This document shows positions 1 through 6,610 of a stretch of 14,764 nucleotides of DNA, piece after piece. The translations under genes and the position numbers were made by a program. The notes below the pieces were generated by a model. It did no database searches and was not told the DNA's origin. It was given only the letters and a program-made list of their open reading frames with translations. The stretch's first letter is position 1; every line of letters begins with the position of its first letter. Where the stretch lies: contig DFBM01000075.1 in assembly GCA_002366645.1 (NCBI GenBank), positions 1 through 14,764 on the forward strand, written 5' to 3'. Source of the DNA: Rhodobacterales bacterium UBA3080 (GTDB taxonomy: Bacteria > Pseudomonadota > Alphaproteobacteria > Rhodobacterales > Rhodobacteraceae).

Positions 1-111
1 GAGGAAATTCTTAGTGGCAGGTCACGAAGCCGCAGCTACTGTAACAGCCATCGGAGTGATGGTCGCCATTGTTGTTTCCGCGGTACTAACAAAGGTATCG
101 CCATCATTAAG

Positions 112-708
112 CTACCCGTCCGCATTGGGGCTGTCTGTAAAGTCGATAAGCCCCAGCAATGCATCGCCGTCGTTGCTTCCCTCGGCGATCTGGTAACTCG
201 GAAAATCTATTCCGTCAGAGTTGGTGTAACTGCCAAGCGTCTCGCCGATGTTTACGTGCAAATGTGTATCGGTGCGAACACCGGTATTGCCGACCTGACC
301 AATGACCTCGCCGGCTAATACACTATCCCCAACCTGCAGCGGCACAGAGTCCTGCGACAGGTGCATGTAACTTGAATAAAAGATCTGCCCGTCGATGTTG
401 TGCTCCAGTGTTACAACATTACCAAGCGCTCCCGCTGGACCCAACGAAGGATCCCGCGCGGTGGTCTCGTCGCCAAAGCTACCACTCGCCGCATCTCCGT
501 CCGGAACGCTCTCCTCGATAAACACAACTGTTCCATCGGCAATAGCCAGAACATCCATACCAAACATCGAATCCGAAGACAGGGCAAAGTCCCAGCCGTA
601 AAACAACTCACCTGCATGGCTGGTGGTTCCTCCCGGGGCCTGGGTGACAGAAATCTGTAAACCAGATGCAAGCGGCGAGCGTAATAGGATAGAACTCAAT
701 ATCGACAT
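112..708 (-). CDS. M23-family (LytM-type) metallopeptidase domain protein
   Basis: The family cleaves peptide cross-links in peptidoglycan with a zinc ion. The 198-residue product has the two M23 zinc-ligand motifs: H31 with D40 (HAGELFYGWD) and the HxH pair H149/H151 (THLH), plus the YxHL-like segment at 114-117. There is an insertion rich in Gly/Asp/Ser at about residues 66-96. The ATG at 708 is preceded by AGGGGA about 8 bases upstream. The N-terminus is only weakly hydrophobic and is not a convincing signal peptide, so export is uncertain. The peptidase domain is complete by about residue 155. The stop is a TAG, after which the same frame stays open for 29 more codons, and another frame there encodes a Cys-rich tail, so the original protein may have been longer. 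It is the only gene left of the putative mobile block. Confidence 0.8.
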   Translation of the reverse strand: MSILSSILLRSPLASGLQISVTQAPGGTTSHAGELFYGWDFALSSDSMFGMDVLAIADGTVVFIEESVPDGDAASGSFGDETTARDPSLGPAGALGNVVTLEHNIDGQIFYSSYMHLSQDSVPLQVGDSVLAGEVIGQVGNTGVRTDTHLHVNIGETLGSYTNSDGIDFPSYQIAEGSNDGDALLGLIDFTDSPNADG

Positions 709-762
709 AAGTATTATCCCCTATCCAGGCATCTGGAGAACAAAGGTGAAGATTGCAGCTGT

Positions 763-921
763 GTGAACGGTGCAAGCCCGATGGTTGGAACAGGCGATAA
801 AATCGACCTAAAGGTTAGTGGACAGAGGTTCTCAGAATCAAAACGCAAAATAATATCCACCCAAAATACTCAAACTGACAATTACTATCCGATAATAAAC
901 CAAAACGTGTCAATAATATGA
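763..921 (+). pseudogene. Possible decayed N-terminus of a helix-turn-helix transposase
   Basis: A short open frame (GTG at 763 or ATG at 781, TGA ending at 921) encodes a peptide containing VGTGDKIDLKVSGQRF and then SESKRK. This resembles, from memory only, the N-terminus of HTH transposase OrfA proteins found in Rhodobacterales (pattern VSGxRRFSxxRKR). It ends after about 46 residues, before any HTH or catalytic core, and the rest is AT-rich sequence with no coding look. No terminal inverted repeat was found. It could be a chance frame. Confidence 0.25.
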
Positions 922-952
922 TGCGATATATATATTTGAATCTGGAAAGTCG

Positions 953-965
953 CGAAGTCACTTCG
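953..965. repeat. Short palindrome with 6-base arms
   Basis: CGAAGT and ACTTCG flank a single central C, giving a perfect 6-base inverted repeat at the right edge of the AT-rich stretch. It could be a dimeric protein-binding site, a crossover site or chance. There is no independent support for any of these. Confidence 0.35.
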
Positions 966-1027
966 TCACCTTCCCTCCAGCTACATCTAGCGCATCTGCA
1001 TAAAAGAAAAGCGCAATTTTTTCTGGT

Positions 1028-1055
1028 TTGACATTTTCACCTGTTCCGCTATTTA
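1028..1055 (+). promoter_or_regulatory. Sigma-70-like promoter for the methyltransferase operon
   Basis: A perfect -35 TTGACA (1028-1033) is followed after 16 bases by TATTTA (1050-1055) as -10. Transcription would start near 1062, giving a leader of about 210 bases before the methyltransferase start codon. It is the best promoter match seen upstream of the block. Confidence 0.5.
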
Positions 1056-1092
1056 GAGAGATAACCTGATCCGAGACCTAGACAGGAACAAG

Positions 1093-1240
1093 CTGGCAGA
1101 CGTGAAGCAGCCAGTTTTGAGCGAGAAGCTCGTGATTGTTTAGGAAGTAGGATCAAAGTGATGGCGTGACGCCTGATGGGTTCTGGATGAAAGCGCGAAG
1201 CTGACACCGGATATTTTCATCAGGGAGTTCCGCCTTTTTT
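1093..1240 (+). ncRNA. Possible structured leader RNA
   Basis: The untranslated leader contains several potential hairpins: CTGGC (1093-1097) with GCCAG (1110-1114), GAGC (1119-1122) with GCTC (1128-1131), and GGCG (1163-1166) with CGCC (1170-1173). In addition, CCTGATG (1172-1178) and GATGAAA (1186-1192) compete for the overlapping complements CATCAGG (1218-1224) and TTTCATC (1215-1221). The region ends in GCC followed by T6 (1235-1240). Competing pairings before a T-run are typical of attenuator or riboswitch-like leaders, but no known class was recognised. Confidence 0.25.
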
Positions 1241-1248
1241 GTTTAGGG

Positions 1249-1264
1249 CTCCCCAAATCGGGAG
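1249..1264 (+). promoter_or_regulatory. Hairpin covering the methyltransferase ribosome binding site
   Basis: CTCCC (1249-1253) can pair with GGGAG (1260-1264) across a 6-base loop. GGGAG is also the Shine-Dalgarno sequence, 8 bases before the ATG at 1273. The stem could therefore mask ribosome binding. Confidence 0.35.
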
Positions 1265-1272
1265 TCATACAA

Positions 1273-2601
1273 ATGACAAACCTACATATCGATAATACCA
1301 AAATCGCATCCTTGCGCCCTTATAAGCGTAATGCGCGTACGCACTCGGATAAACAAATCCACCAGATCGCGGCATCAATCGAAGCCTTCGGGTTTACCAA
1401 TCCGGTATTGATAGATGCTGACAACACCATCATCGCTGGTCACGGGCGTGTAGAAGCCTCGAAGCAGTTGAAGCTTTCGACGGTGCCTACCATCCGCCTT
1501 GAACACTTAAGCGAGGTTCAACTACGTGCCTACGTGCTTGCCGACAATCGTCTGGCCGAAAGTGCCGGTTGGGACGACAACGTTCTAGCGATTGAACTTC
1601 AGCACCTTTCAGAAATCGACCTTGACTTCTCAATCGAAGTTACCGGATTCGAGACGGCGGAAATCGACTTCCTGCTTGAAGATGTACATAATGCTGATGC
1701 CAGCGAAGATCCCGCTGACGAAATCTATGAGGTTGCGGATACAGCAATCTGCAAAACTGGTGGCCTCTGGCTGCTCGGCGATCACCGCCTCATATGCGGC
1801 GACAGCCTTCAGCAAGAGACCTACAAAACCCTCATGAGGGGCGAGAGTGCCCGCATGGTCTTTACTGATCCACCGTACAATGTTCCGGTACAGGGACATG
1901 TATCCGGACTTGGGCGCGCGACGCATCGTGAGTTTGCCATGGTATCCGGCGAGATGAGTAGCGATGAATTTGCGGGATTTCTTGCACAAGTCCTTGGTCA
2001 CCTGAAGCAATACGCTATGGATGGCGCCCTACTTTATGTTTGCATGGATTGGCGCCATGTCGGAGAAATGGATCGCGCGACACTGATGTCCGGACTTGCA
2101 ACCAAAAATATCTGTGTCTGGGCTAAATCAAACGGTGGCATGGGTTCCCTTTGTCGTTCCCGCCACGAGTTTGTGTTTGTGTTGAAGTCGGGAACGGCTG
2201 CACATGTGAACAACGTCCAGCTCGGACGATATGGCCGCTATCGCACGAACGTCTGGGAGTACGCCGGTGTCAACAGTTTTGGCAGGAGCCGCGATGCGGA
2301 TTTAGAAGATCATCCGACGGTAAAACCCGTGACGCTAGTAGCGGACGCCATACGTGATTGCTCGAAGCGCAATGATATCATTCTCGACGCGTTCGGGGGA
2401 TCGGGCACTACATTATTGGCCGCCGAACGTACCGGTCGTAAAGCTCGCCTTATCGAGATCGATCCCGCCTACTGCGATGTCACGATCAGGCGATGGCAAC
2501 GCATGACGGGCGAAAAAGCCGTGCTTGCGGATAGTGATAATTGCTTTGACCTTGTTGCAAAACAGCGGATCGAAGTTGAGGAGGTTGAAAATGTCGCCTA
2601 A
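1273..2601 (+). CDS. ParB-like N-terminal domain / DNA (N4 or N6-adenine) methyltransferase fusion
   Basis: The 442-residue protein should methylate an exocyclic amino group (N6-adenine or N4-cytosine) in DNA using S-adenosylmethionine. Residues about 5-100 form a ParB-like nuclease/DNA-binding domain with the box IIAGHGRVEA (53-62). The methyltransferase follows: catalytic motif IV DPPY (199-202), then HPTVKP (347-352), the SAM-binding loop FGGSGTT (374-380) and EIDP (395-398). Motif IV precedes motif I, which is the beta-class order, so the segment between them (about 210-340) should read the target. No restriction endonuclease is adjacent. Such fusions are common in prophages and other mobile elements, where they act as orphan methylases. 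GGGAG lies 8 bases before the ATG. The 3' end overlaps the next gene by 11 bases. Confidence 0.88.
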   Translation: MTNLHIDNTKIASLRPYKRNARTHSDKQIHQIAASIEAFGFTNPVLIDADNTIIAGHGRVEASKQLKLSTVPTIRLEHLSEVQLRAYVLADNRLAESAGWDDNVLAIELQHLSEIDLDFSIEVTGFETAEIDFLLEDVHNADASEDPADEIYEVADTAICKTGGLWLLGDHRLICGDSLQQETYKTLMRGESARMVFTDPPYNVPVQGHVSGLGRATHREFAMVSGEMSSDEFAGFLAQVLGHLKQYAMDGALLYVCMDWRHVGEMDRATLMSGLATKNICVWAKSNGGMGSLCRSRHEFVFVLKSGTAAHVNNVQLGRYGRYRTNVWEYAGVNSFGRSRDADLEDHPTVKPVTLVADAIRDCSKRNDIILDAFGGSGTTLLAAERTGRKARLIEIDPAYCDVTIRRWQRMTGEKAVLADSDNCFDLVAKQRIEVEEVENVA

Positions 2602-2983
2602 AAAACCCTCCGAACCGTATGAGGTTGGCTATGGAAAACCTCCGAAGACTGGCCAGTTCAAACCTGGGCAATCTGGGAATCCAAAAGGCCGTCCCAAAAA
2701 ATCGAAAAATTCGGCGGTGTTACTAAATCTAGAACTGGACCAAAGAATTGTTATTCAAGAAAATGGCAAAAAACGAACAATCACCAAGCGCGAAGCTATA
2801 TTGAAACAATTAGTTAACGGAGCGATGTCCGGGAACATTCACAAAATCACCCTGATTACCAAACTTGTTGACCAAACTACTGAGCCGGAACCGTTTGTGC
2901 CCAATGAACAAGACGAAGCCGAATTACGGCAGGTGCTGGAAGAGTTCATCGCATCGAATGGAAAAATCTATGGAACACAGTGA
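2591..2983 (+). CDS. DUF5681-domain protein
   Basis: This is a small basic protein of 130 residues. Its N-terminus carries the characteristic DUF5681 Gly/Pro/Lys-rich box (about residues 12-38, including GQFKPGQSGNPKGRP), followed by a mostly helical, charged C-terminal part. The start at 2591 is favoured over an upstream in-frame ATG at 2525 because AGGAGG sits 6 bases before it and the DUF box begins soon after. The gene overlaps the methyltransferase by 11 bases and its end overlaps the terminase-like gene, so the three are probably translated together. DUF5681 has no settled function. Its position next to a terminase-type gene suggests, by inference only, a DNA-binding partner resembling a small terminase subunit. 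Confidence 0.8.
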   Translation: MSPKKPSEPYEVGYGKPPKTGQFKPGQSGNPKGRPKKSKNSAVLLNLELDQRIVIQENGKKRTITKREAILKQLVNGAMSGNIHKITLITKLVDQTTEPEPFVPNEQDEAELRQVLEEFIASNGKIYGTQ

Positions 2984-4004
2984 TGCTATATTGGCGCTTT
3001 ATCGCACCCGATTTGCAGCTTTCAATCGGTTCGCGTTTGGAGAACTTCATCCAAGTGCGGTATTCCATAACAGTCCTTACATTGATGTGTTGGCGGATAG
3101 GCTTGAGGCATGTTCTCGTGGCGATATACGACGGCTGATCATCAACATACCGCTGCGCAGTTTAAAGTCCCACTCGGCGTCCGTAGCGCTACCAGTATGG
3201 ATCCTGGGGCGCCGACCTGATGCCAAGATCATGTCAATTGTAGGATCGCGGGATTTAGCCAACGATCTGGAACGTGACACCCTGCAGTTATTACGCTCCC
3301 CTCGGTTCCAAGCCGTATTCCCGCACCTGCAGACTAGTGTAACAGAGCACGTGATAACCACGCCACATGGTGGCGCACGGATAAGTGCCATCACAAACCG
3401 GACTCTCCTGGGTCGAGGTGCTGACATGATTATCATTGATGATCCGATGACTCTTCGTCAGGCTAAGGATGACGCCACCCGACTCAAAATCATTGAATGG
3501 TTCGATGCCGAGGTATTGCAGCGTTTGAATGACAGGTCCAAAGGCGTAGTGATCTTGGTGATGCAGCGCCTTCATGTCGATGACCTAAGCGGCTATCTGA
3601 TCGCGGGGCATGGTGATTGGGAAGTATTGAGTTTGCCGGCGATTGCGCGCGAAGATGTGGTTTATGATGTGCAAGACGGGATCAGTTGGCACCGGTCAAA
3701 AGGTGGCGTTCTATGTTCAGCGCGCGAAACTATGGCCGACCTTCGCAAGCGGCTATATGAAATCGGTTCCTTAAGTTTTGGTGCACAATATCTTCAGATT
3801 CCAAAAACAAATCGAGAGCAAGAAGGGTTTTGGGAACCTTGGCCACTAGAGGTTTTACGCATGCGGGATAACCCGCCCTATCGCGATGAAGCTGAAAACC
3901 GCGAATGGTTGCTAGAAGCTTTCTTCGATGAAGAGCCCGTCCCTGTGGACAACGAAGCAGCACTTGCGTTTTTTGCCGCAAAATTGGCAGAAATTAAATC
4001 GTAA
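2970..4004 (+). CDS. Terminase large-subunit-like ATPase, no recognisable nuclease domain
   Basis: Phage large terminases use an N-terminal ATPase to pump DNA and a C-terminal RNase H-like nuclease to cut it. Here the ATPase half is clear: a variant Walker A, PLRSLKS (61-67), as in several alphaproteobacterial terminase-like proteins; Walker B MIIIDDP (153-159); and a coupling-type segment LVMQRLHVDD (196-205). The protein has only 344 residues against roughly 450-550 for a full terminase. After QYLQIPKT (273-280) comes an acidic tail of about 64 residues in place of the nuclease domain, and no Asp-rich nuclease motif is visible. No nuclease remnant was found after the stop. The start could be ATG 2970 (GGA 8-10 bases upstream) or 2958; the frame stays open further upstream but lies inside DUF5681. 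No portal or capsid gene is nearby. Confidence 0.75.
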   Translation: MEHSDAILALYRTRFAAFNRFAFGELHPSAVFHNSPYIDVLADRLEACSRGDIRRLIINIPLRSLKSHSASVALPVWILGRRPDAKIMSIVGSRDLANDLERDTLQLLRSPRFQAVFPHLQTSVTEHVITTPHGGARISAITNRTLLGRGADMIIIDDPMTLRQAKDDATRLKIIEWFDAEVLQRLNDRSKGVVILVMQRLHVDDLSGYLIAGHGDWEVLSLPAIAREDVVYDVQDGISWHRSKGGVLCSARETMADLRKRLYEIGSLSFGAQYLQIPKTNREQEGFWEPWPLEVLRMRDNPPYRDEAENREWLLEAFFDEEPVPVDNEAALAFFAAKLAEIKS

Positions 4005-4014
4005 AAAAATAAAC

Positions 4015-4042
4015 TTGAGGCCGTTCGCAACAGGTAGATAAC
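4015..4042 (+). promoter_or_regulatory. Possible promoter for the DUF3489-DUF2924-recombinase operon
   Basis: TTGAGG (4015-4020) and GATAAC (4037-4042) are separated by 16 bases, just after the terminase-like stop codon. Both boxes are imperfect. A promoter in this gap would let the recombinase cassette be expressed separately from the methyltransferase operon. Confidence 0.3.
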
Positions 4043-4127
4043 GCCACACGACGTTCGATAGACCCACTGATTGCACAATATATGTCACTTTGATGCTGGA
4101 CTTCTTCAAGCACGGATGCGGTACTGA

Positions 4128-4175
4128 CGAGGTACAACACGCAGTGTGCGTAAACACCTCGATCCCGCTTGCGGG
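4128..4175 (+). repeat. Two adjacent hairpins in the leader of the recombinase cassette
   Basis: The first hairpin pairs CGAGGT (4128-4133) with ACCTCG (4156-4161) and, inside, ACGC (4139-4142) with GCGT (4148-4151). Two bases later CCCGC (4164-4168) pairs with GCGGG (4171-4175) around a TT turn. There is no T-run after them, so they are not a standard terminator. They lie about 55 bases before the DUF3489 start in the 226-base gap that divides the block. Confidence 0.4.
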
Positions 4176-4230
4176 TTCCACTCAGTACAAGGCCCGAGAT
4201 TGGCTTGGGCTATGAGAAGTGGAAATCATT

Positions 4231-4527
4231 ATGAAGCAGACCATAGTAAACGACCAAACATGTGGTGCAAAAAAGCTACCCGCCTCGAAACCTAATCGAC
4301 ATCGGCCAAAATCCAAAAAAGAGCAAATGGTTGCTATGTTATCCAAAGCTAACGGCGTGCGAATCTCGTCGCTATCCAAGAGGTTGGGGTGGCAAAAGCA
4401 TACAGTAAGGGCAGCGATATCAGGTTTGCGCGCGAGCGGTTTTGCGGTTGAAACCTCCACGGCTTCAAAGGACGGAATGACGGTCTACAAAATCACCGGC
4501 AAGCCTGCGATAATGGGTGCATCGTGA
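4231..4527 (+). CDS. DUF3489-domain (winged-helix-like) protein
   Basis: This is a basic 98-residue protein. A Lys/Arg-rich N-terminus is followed by a DUF3489-type core from about KSKKEQMVAMLSKANGVRIS (residues 28-47), then LGWQKHTVRAAISGL and a C-terminal beta-hairpin-like VYKITG. This pattern is expected to fold as a small winged helix-turn-helix and bind DNA. The ATG at 4231 was chosen because a purine-rich GTGGA lies 7 bases upstream; an in-frame GTG at 4219 would add four residues. The stop overlaps the GTG of the next gene in GTGA. In alphaproteobacteria this family usually sits directly before DUF2924 and a serine recombinase, so it may regulate or direct the recombinase. That role is inference. 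Confidence 0.8.
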   Translation: MKQTIVNDQTCGAKKLPASKPNRHRPKSKKEQMVAMLSKANGVRISSLSKRLGWQKHTVRAAISGLRASGFAVETSTASKDGMTVYKITGKPAIMGAS

Positions 4528-4940
4528 GTTTAGATGCGGGTCCGCTGGCCTCGGGTCCAAGCCAATTGAACCGACCCGAATATCTCGACCTTTGGCGCGA
4601 GATATTCGGGAAGCCACCACCAAAAAACATCTCGATGGGGTTTATGCAGCGGGCAATAGATTTTGGACGTCAGTGCGTATCGGGACGAAGGTTATCACGA
4701 CAAACCTTACGAAAGCTTAAAGCAATATCCCGAGATGGTGCATCGGCAGTAAATCCGGCCTCGTCCCTAAAACCCGGCACCTATCTAATGCGGGAATGGA
4801 ACGGGCGTTCATATCAGGTTGAAGTAATCAACGGCGGGTTTGTTCTGGACGGCAAAACCTATAAATCCTTATCCGCCATTGCCAAGCACATCACGGGCGC
4901 ACACTGGTCCGGTCCCCGGTTCTTCGGAGTGTCGTCATGA
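4524..4940 (+). CDS. DUF2924-domain protein
   Basis: The 138-residue product matches the DUF2924 pattern in order: YLDLWREIFGKPPP (about 20-33), a helical basic segment, then PGTYLMREWNGRSYQVEV, then GKTYKSLSAIAKHITG and the C-terminal WSGPRFFG. The conserved Trp/Gly/Phe residues in the second half are all present, so the gene looks intact. It starts with GTG inside the stop of the DUF3489 gene (GTGA) and ends in ATGA shared with the recombinase. This implies translational coupling of all three. The function of DUF2924 is unknown. Its consistent pairing with serine recombinases suggests an accessory, regulatory or directionality factor, which is inference. Confidence 0.82.
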   Translation: MSLDAGPLASGPSQLNRPEYLDLWREIFGKPPPKNISMGFMQRAIDFGRQCVSGRRLSRQTLRKLKAISRDGASAVNPASSLKPGTYLMREWNGRSYQVEVINGGFVLDGKTYKSLSAIAKHITGAHWSGPRFFGVSS

Positions 4941-6610
4941 AGAAGAAAATTCGCTGCGCTATCTACACACGTAAATCATCCGAGGAAGGACTGGATCAGG
5001 ATTTTAACTCGCTTGATGCGCAACGGGAAGCTTGTGCTGCTTACATCACTAGCCAGAAGGCCGAAGGTTGGGTGTTGATGCCCGAACTGTATGATGACGG
5101 CGGTGTATCGGGTGGGACGCTGGCGCGCCCTGCATTACAACGCTTGTTGAGCAATTTGGATGCGGGTCGTGTCGATCAGATTGTGGTTTACAAGATCGAC
5201 CGCCTGTCAAGATCACTCGCAGATTTTGCTAAAATCGTAGACCGATTGAACGAAGCCGACGCGTCGTTTGTTTCTGTAACCCAGTCCTTCAATACTGCCA
5301 CCAGCATGGGGCGGCTAACGTTGAACATGCTGTTGTCCTTCGTCCAGTTCGAGCGCGAGGTTACGGCGGAGCGGATCAAGGACAAAATCGCGGCGTCAAA
5401 GCGCAAAGGCATGTGGATGGGTGGGCTTGTTCCTCTCGGATACGATCCGGATGGTAGAACCCTAACAATCAACATTAACGAAGCTAAAACAATCCGAAAA
5501 CTTTATGATCTGTACCTTGCACATGGAACGGTGCAAGCCGTTAAAGTACAGGCTGACCGACTTGGATTACGTTCAAAGCGTAGGACAACACCGTCAGGTG
5601 AAGAGCGAGGGAACAACCTTCTGGAACGAGGCCAAATCCATCACGTTCTAACCAACCCGATTTATGCTGGGCGCATCCGTCATCGTAAACAGATTTACGA
5701 GGGGTTGCACTCGGCAATTATCGAGCCAAGTAAATGGGAGAATGTTCAGCAAAAACTTGCTGCAAACTCTGGTAAATCTCGCGGGCACAAACATACGGCT
5801 CATCCTTCCCCGCTTGCTGGCAAACTGTTTGACGAAACAGGGGATCGCCTAACCCCGAGCCATACCAGCAAGAATGGAAAGCGGTTACGCTATTACATCT
5901 CGCGGCGACTGGTGACTGACAAAAGTAGAAAACATCCAGAAGCATGGCGTTTGCCTGCCCCGCAGTTGGAACAGGCAATTGCATCTGCAGGATACGAACA
6001 TTTTGGCGAGCAAAGTATGCTACCCAATCTAATCCAAGATTTGAAAACGAACGAGGTTGCTCACCTTAACAAGAAGCTTGAGTCACTTGTCTGTATGTTC
6101 TTCAGCGGAAAAACAGTGCGGTGTTGGAGTGACCTGATCGAAAGAATAAACATTGCGCCCGGACGATTAACTATAATGCTGGATGCAAACGTCGTGGCCA
6201 AACACCTTGTCCTACCGATCGAGCGCCTCTTACCCGATGCCCTCACAATAAACCAACCATTCCAGATTCGTCGCAAAGGCGTTGAGACAAAAATCATTCT
6301 CGGCAACGCCCCGCCCGAAATCGACCAAACATTGGTACGAAATATCGTCAAAGCGATGGAGTGGTTTGAGGCTATCAAGAGTGGTGAAACGTTTACACAA
6401 ATCTCTACACGCGCAGGTACGTCGAAACGGCGCATACAAGATGTAATCGATCTTGCATTTCTGGCACCCGACATCATTGAGAAAGCTGCCAACGGAACGC
6501 TCCCGCTACATTTTACTTCCGATTATCTTATAAAAACCGGTATTCCGGTCGATTGGAACATGCAGCGTAAAATGCTCAGAGATCCAGCAACAACAAACGT
6601 TCGAATCTAA
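4937..6610 (+). CDS. Large serine recombinase (resolvase/invertase type)
   Basis: Site-specific serine recombinases cut both strands through a serine-DNA link and exchange them, integrating or excising elements. The 557-residue product starts with the catalytic pattern YTRKS, putting the nucleophile at S14, and has KIDRLSR (86-92) with the active-site arginines, completing a resolvase domain of about 150 residues. A recombinase domain follows (about 165-280), ending in the typical LTNPIYAGRIRHR (238-250). The next region, LAGKLFDETGDRLTPSH, occupies the zinc-ribbon position but has no cysteine pairs, as seen in this alphaproteobacterial subgroup. The C-terminus (about 470-545) has a helix-turn-helix-like QISTRAGTSKRRIQDVIDLA and ends near PVDW. 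All catalytic residues are present, so it is likely active. It overlaps DUF2924 by ATGA. Confidence 0.92.
   Translation: MKKKIRCAIYTRKSSEEGLDQDFNSLDAQREACAAYITSQKAEGWVLMPELYDDGGVSGGTLARPALQRLLSNLDAGRVDQIVVYKIDRLSRSLADFAKIVDRLNEADASFVSVTQSFNTATSMGRLTLNMLLSFVQFEREVTAERIKDKIAASKRKGMWMGGLVPLGYDPDGRTLTININEAKTIRKLYDLYLAHGTVQAVKVQADRLGLRSKRRTTPSGEERGNNLLERGQIHHVLTNPIYAGRIRHRKQIYEGLHSAIIEPSKWENVQQKLAANSGKSRGHKHTAHPSPLAGKLFDETGDRLTPSHTSKNGKRLRYYISRRLVTDKSRKHPEAWRLPAPQLEQAIASAGYEHFGEQSMLPNLIQDLKTNEVAHLNKKLESLVCMFFSGKTVRCWSDLIERINIAPGRLTIMLDANVVAKHLVLPIERLLPDALTINQPFQIRRKGVETKIILGNAPPEIDQTLVRNIVKAMEWFEAIKSGETFTQISTRAGTSKRRIQDVIDLAFLAPDIIEKAANGTLPLHFTSDYLIKTGIPVDWNMQRKMLRDPATTNVRI

Larger units (their letters stand above)
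709..1272. other. 564-base intergenic region
   Basis: No convincing intact gene lies here. From left to right it holds the upstream region of the M23 gene, a possible transposase scrap (763-921), a markedly AT-rich stretch (about 836-950), a 13-base palindrome (953-965), a promoter-like site (1028-1055) and a leader with several hairpins ending in a T6 run (about 1093-1240). It probably contains the left end of the recombinase-bearing block, but no attachment-site repeat could be identified by eye. Confidence 0.7.
1273..6610 (+). mobile_element. Putative compact element with serine recombinase, boundaries undefined
   Basis: Six co-directional plus-strand genes (ParB-methyltransferase, DUF5681, terminase-like ATPase, DUF3489, DUF2924, serine recombinase) sit between opposite-strand chromosomal genes. 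The recombinase and the phage-type genes indicate mobility. Coordinates given are the coding span only. The ends probably lie in 709-1272 and 6611-6780, but no matching attachment repeats were found by eye. Capsid, portal, tail, replication and conjugation genes are absent, so it is either a minimal or satellite-like element or a remnant. Confidence 0.55.

Noticed and set aside
14..196. Plus-strand open frame over the 3' end of the M23 gene
   Set aside because: It is mostly opposite the M23 peptidase coding region, has no family resemblance, and the opposite frame carries intact zinc motifs.
1066..1135. Open frame reading LIRDLDRNKLADVKQPVLSE in the leader
   Set aside because: It has no start codon, is bounded by stops about 28 codons apart and resembles nothing recognised. 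Hairpins explain the segment at least as well.
709..1272. CRISPR array or tandem repeat array
   Set aside because: No regularly spaced repeats are visible here or elsewhere in the window; the only repeats are short isolated palindromes and hairpins.
1273..4004. Restriction-modification or BREX/DISARM-type defence locus
   Set aside because: Only a methyltransferase is present. No endonuclease, helicase, PglZ or phospholipase D gene is adjacent, and the neighbours are phage-type genes instead.
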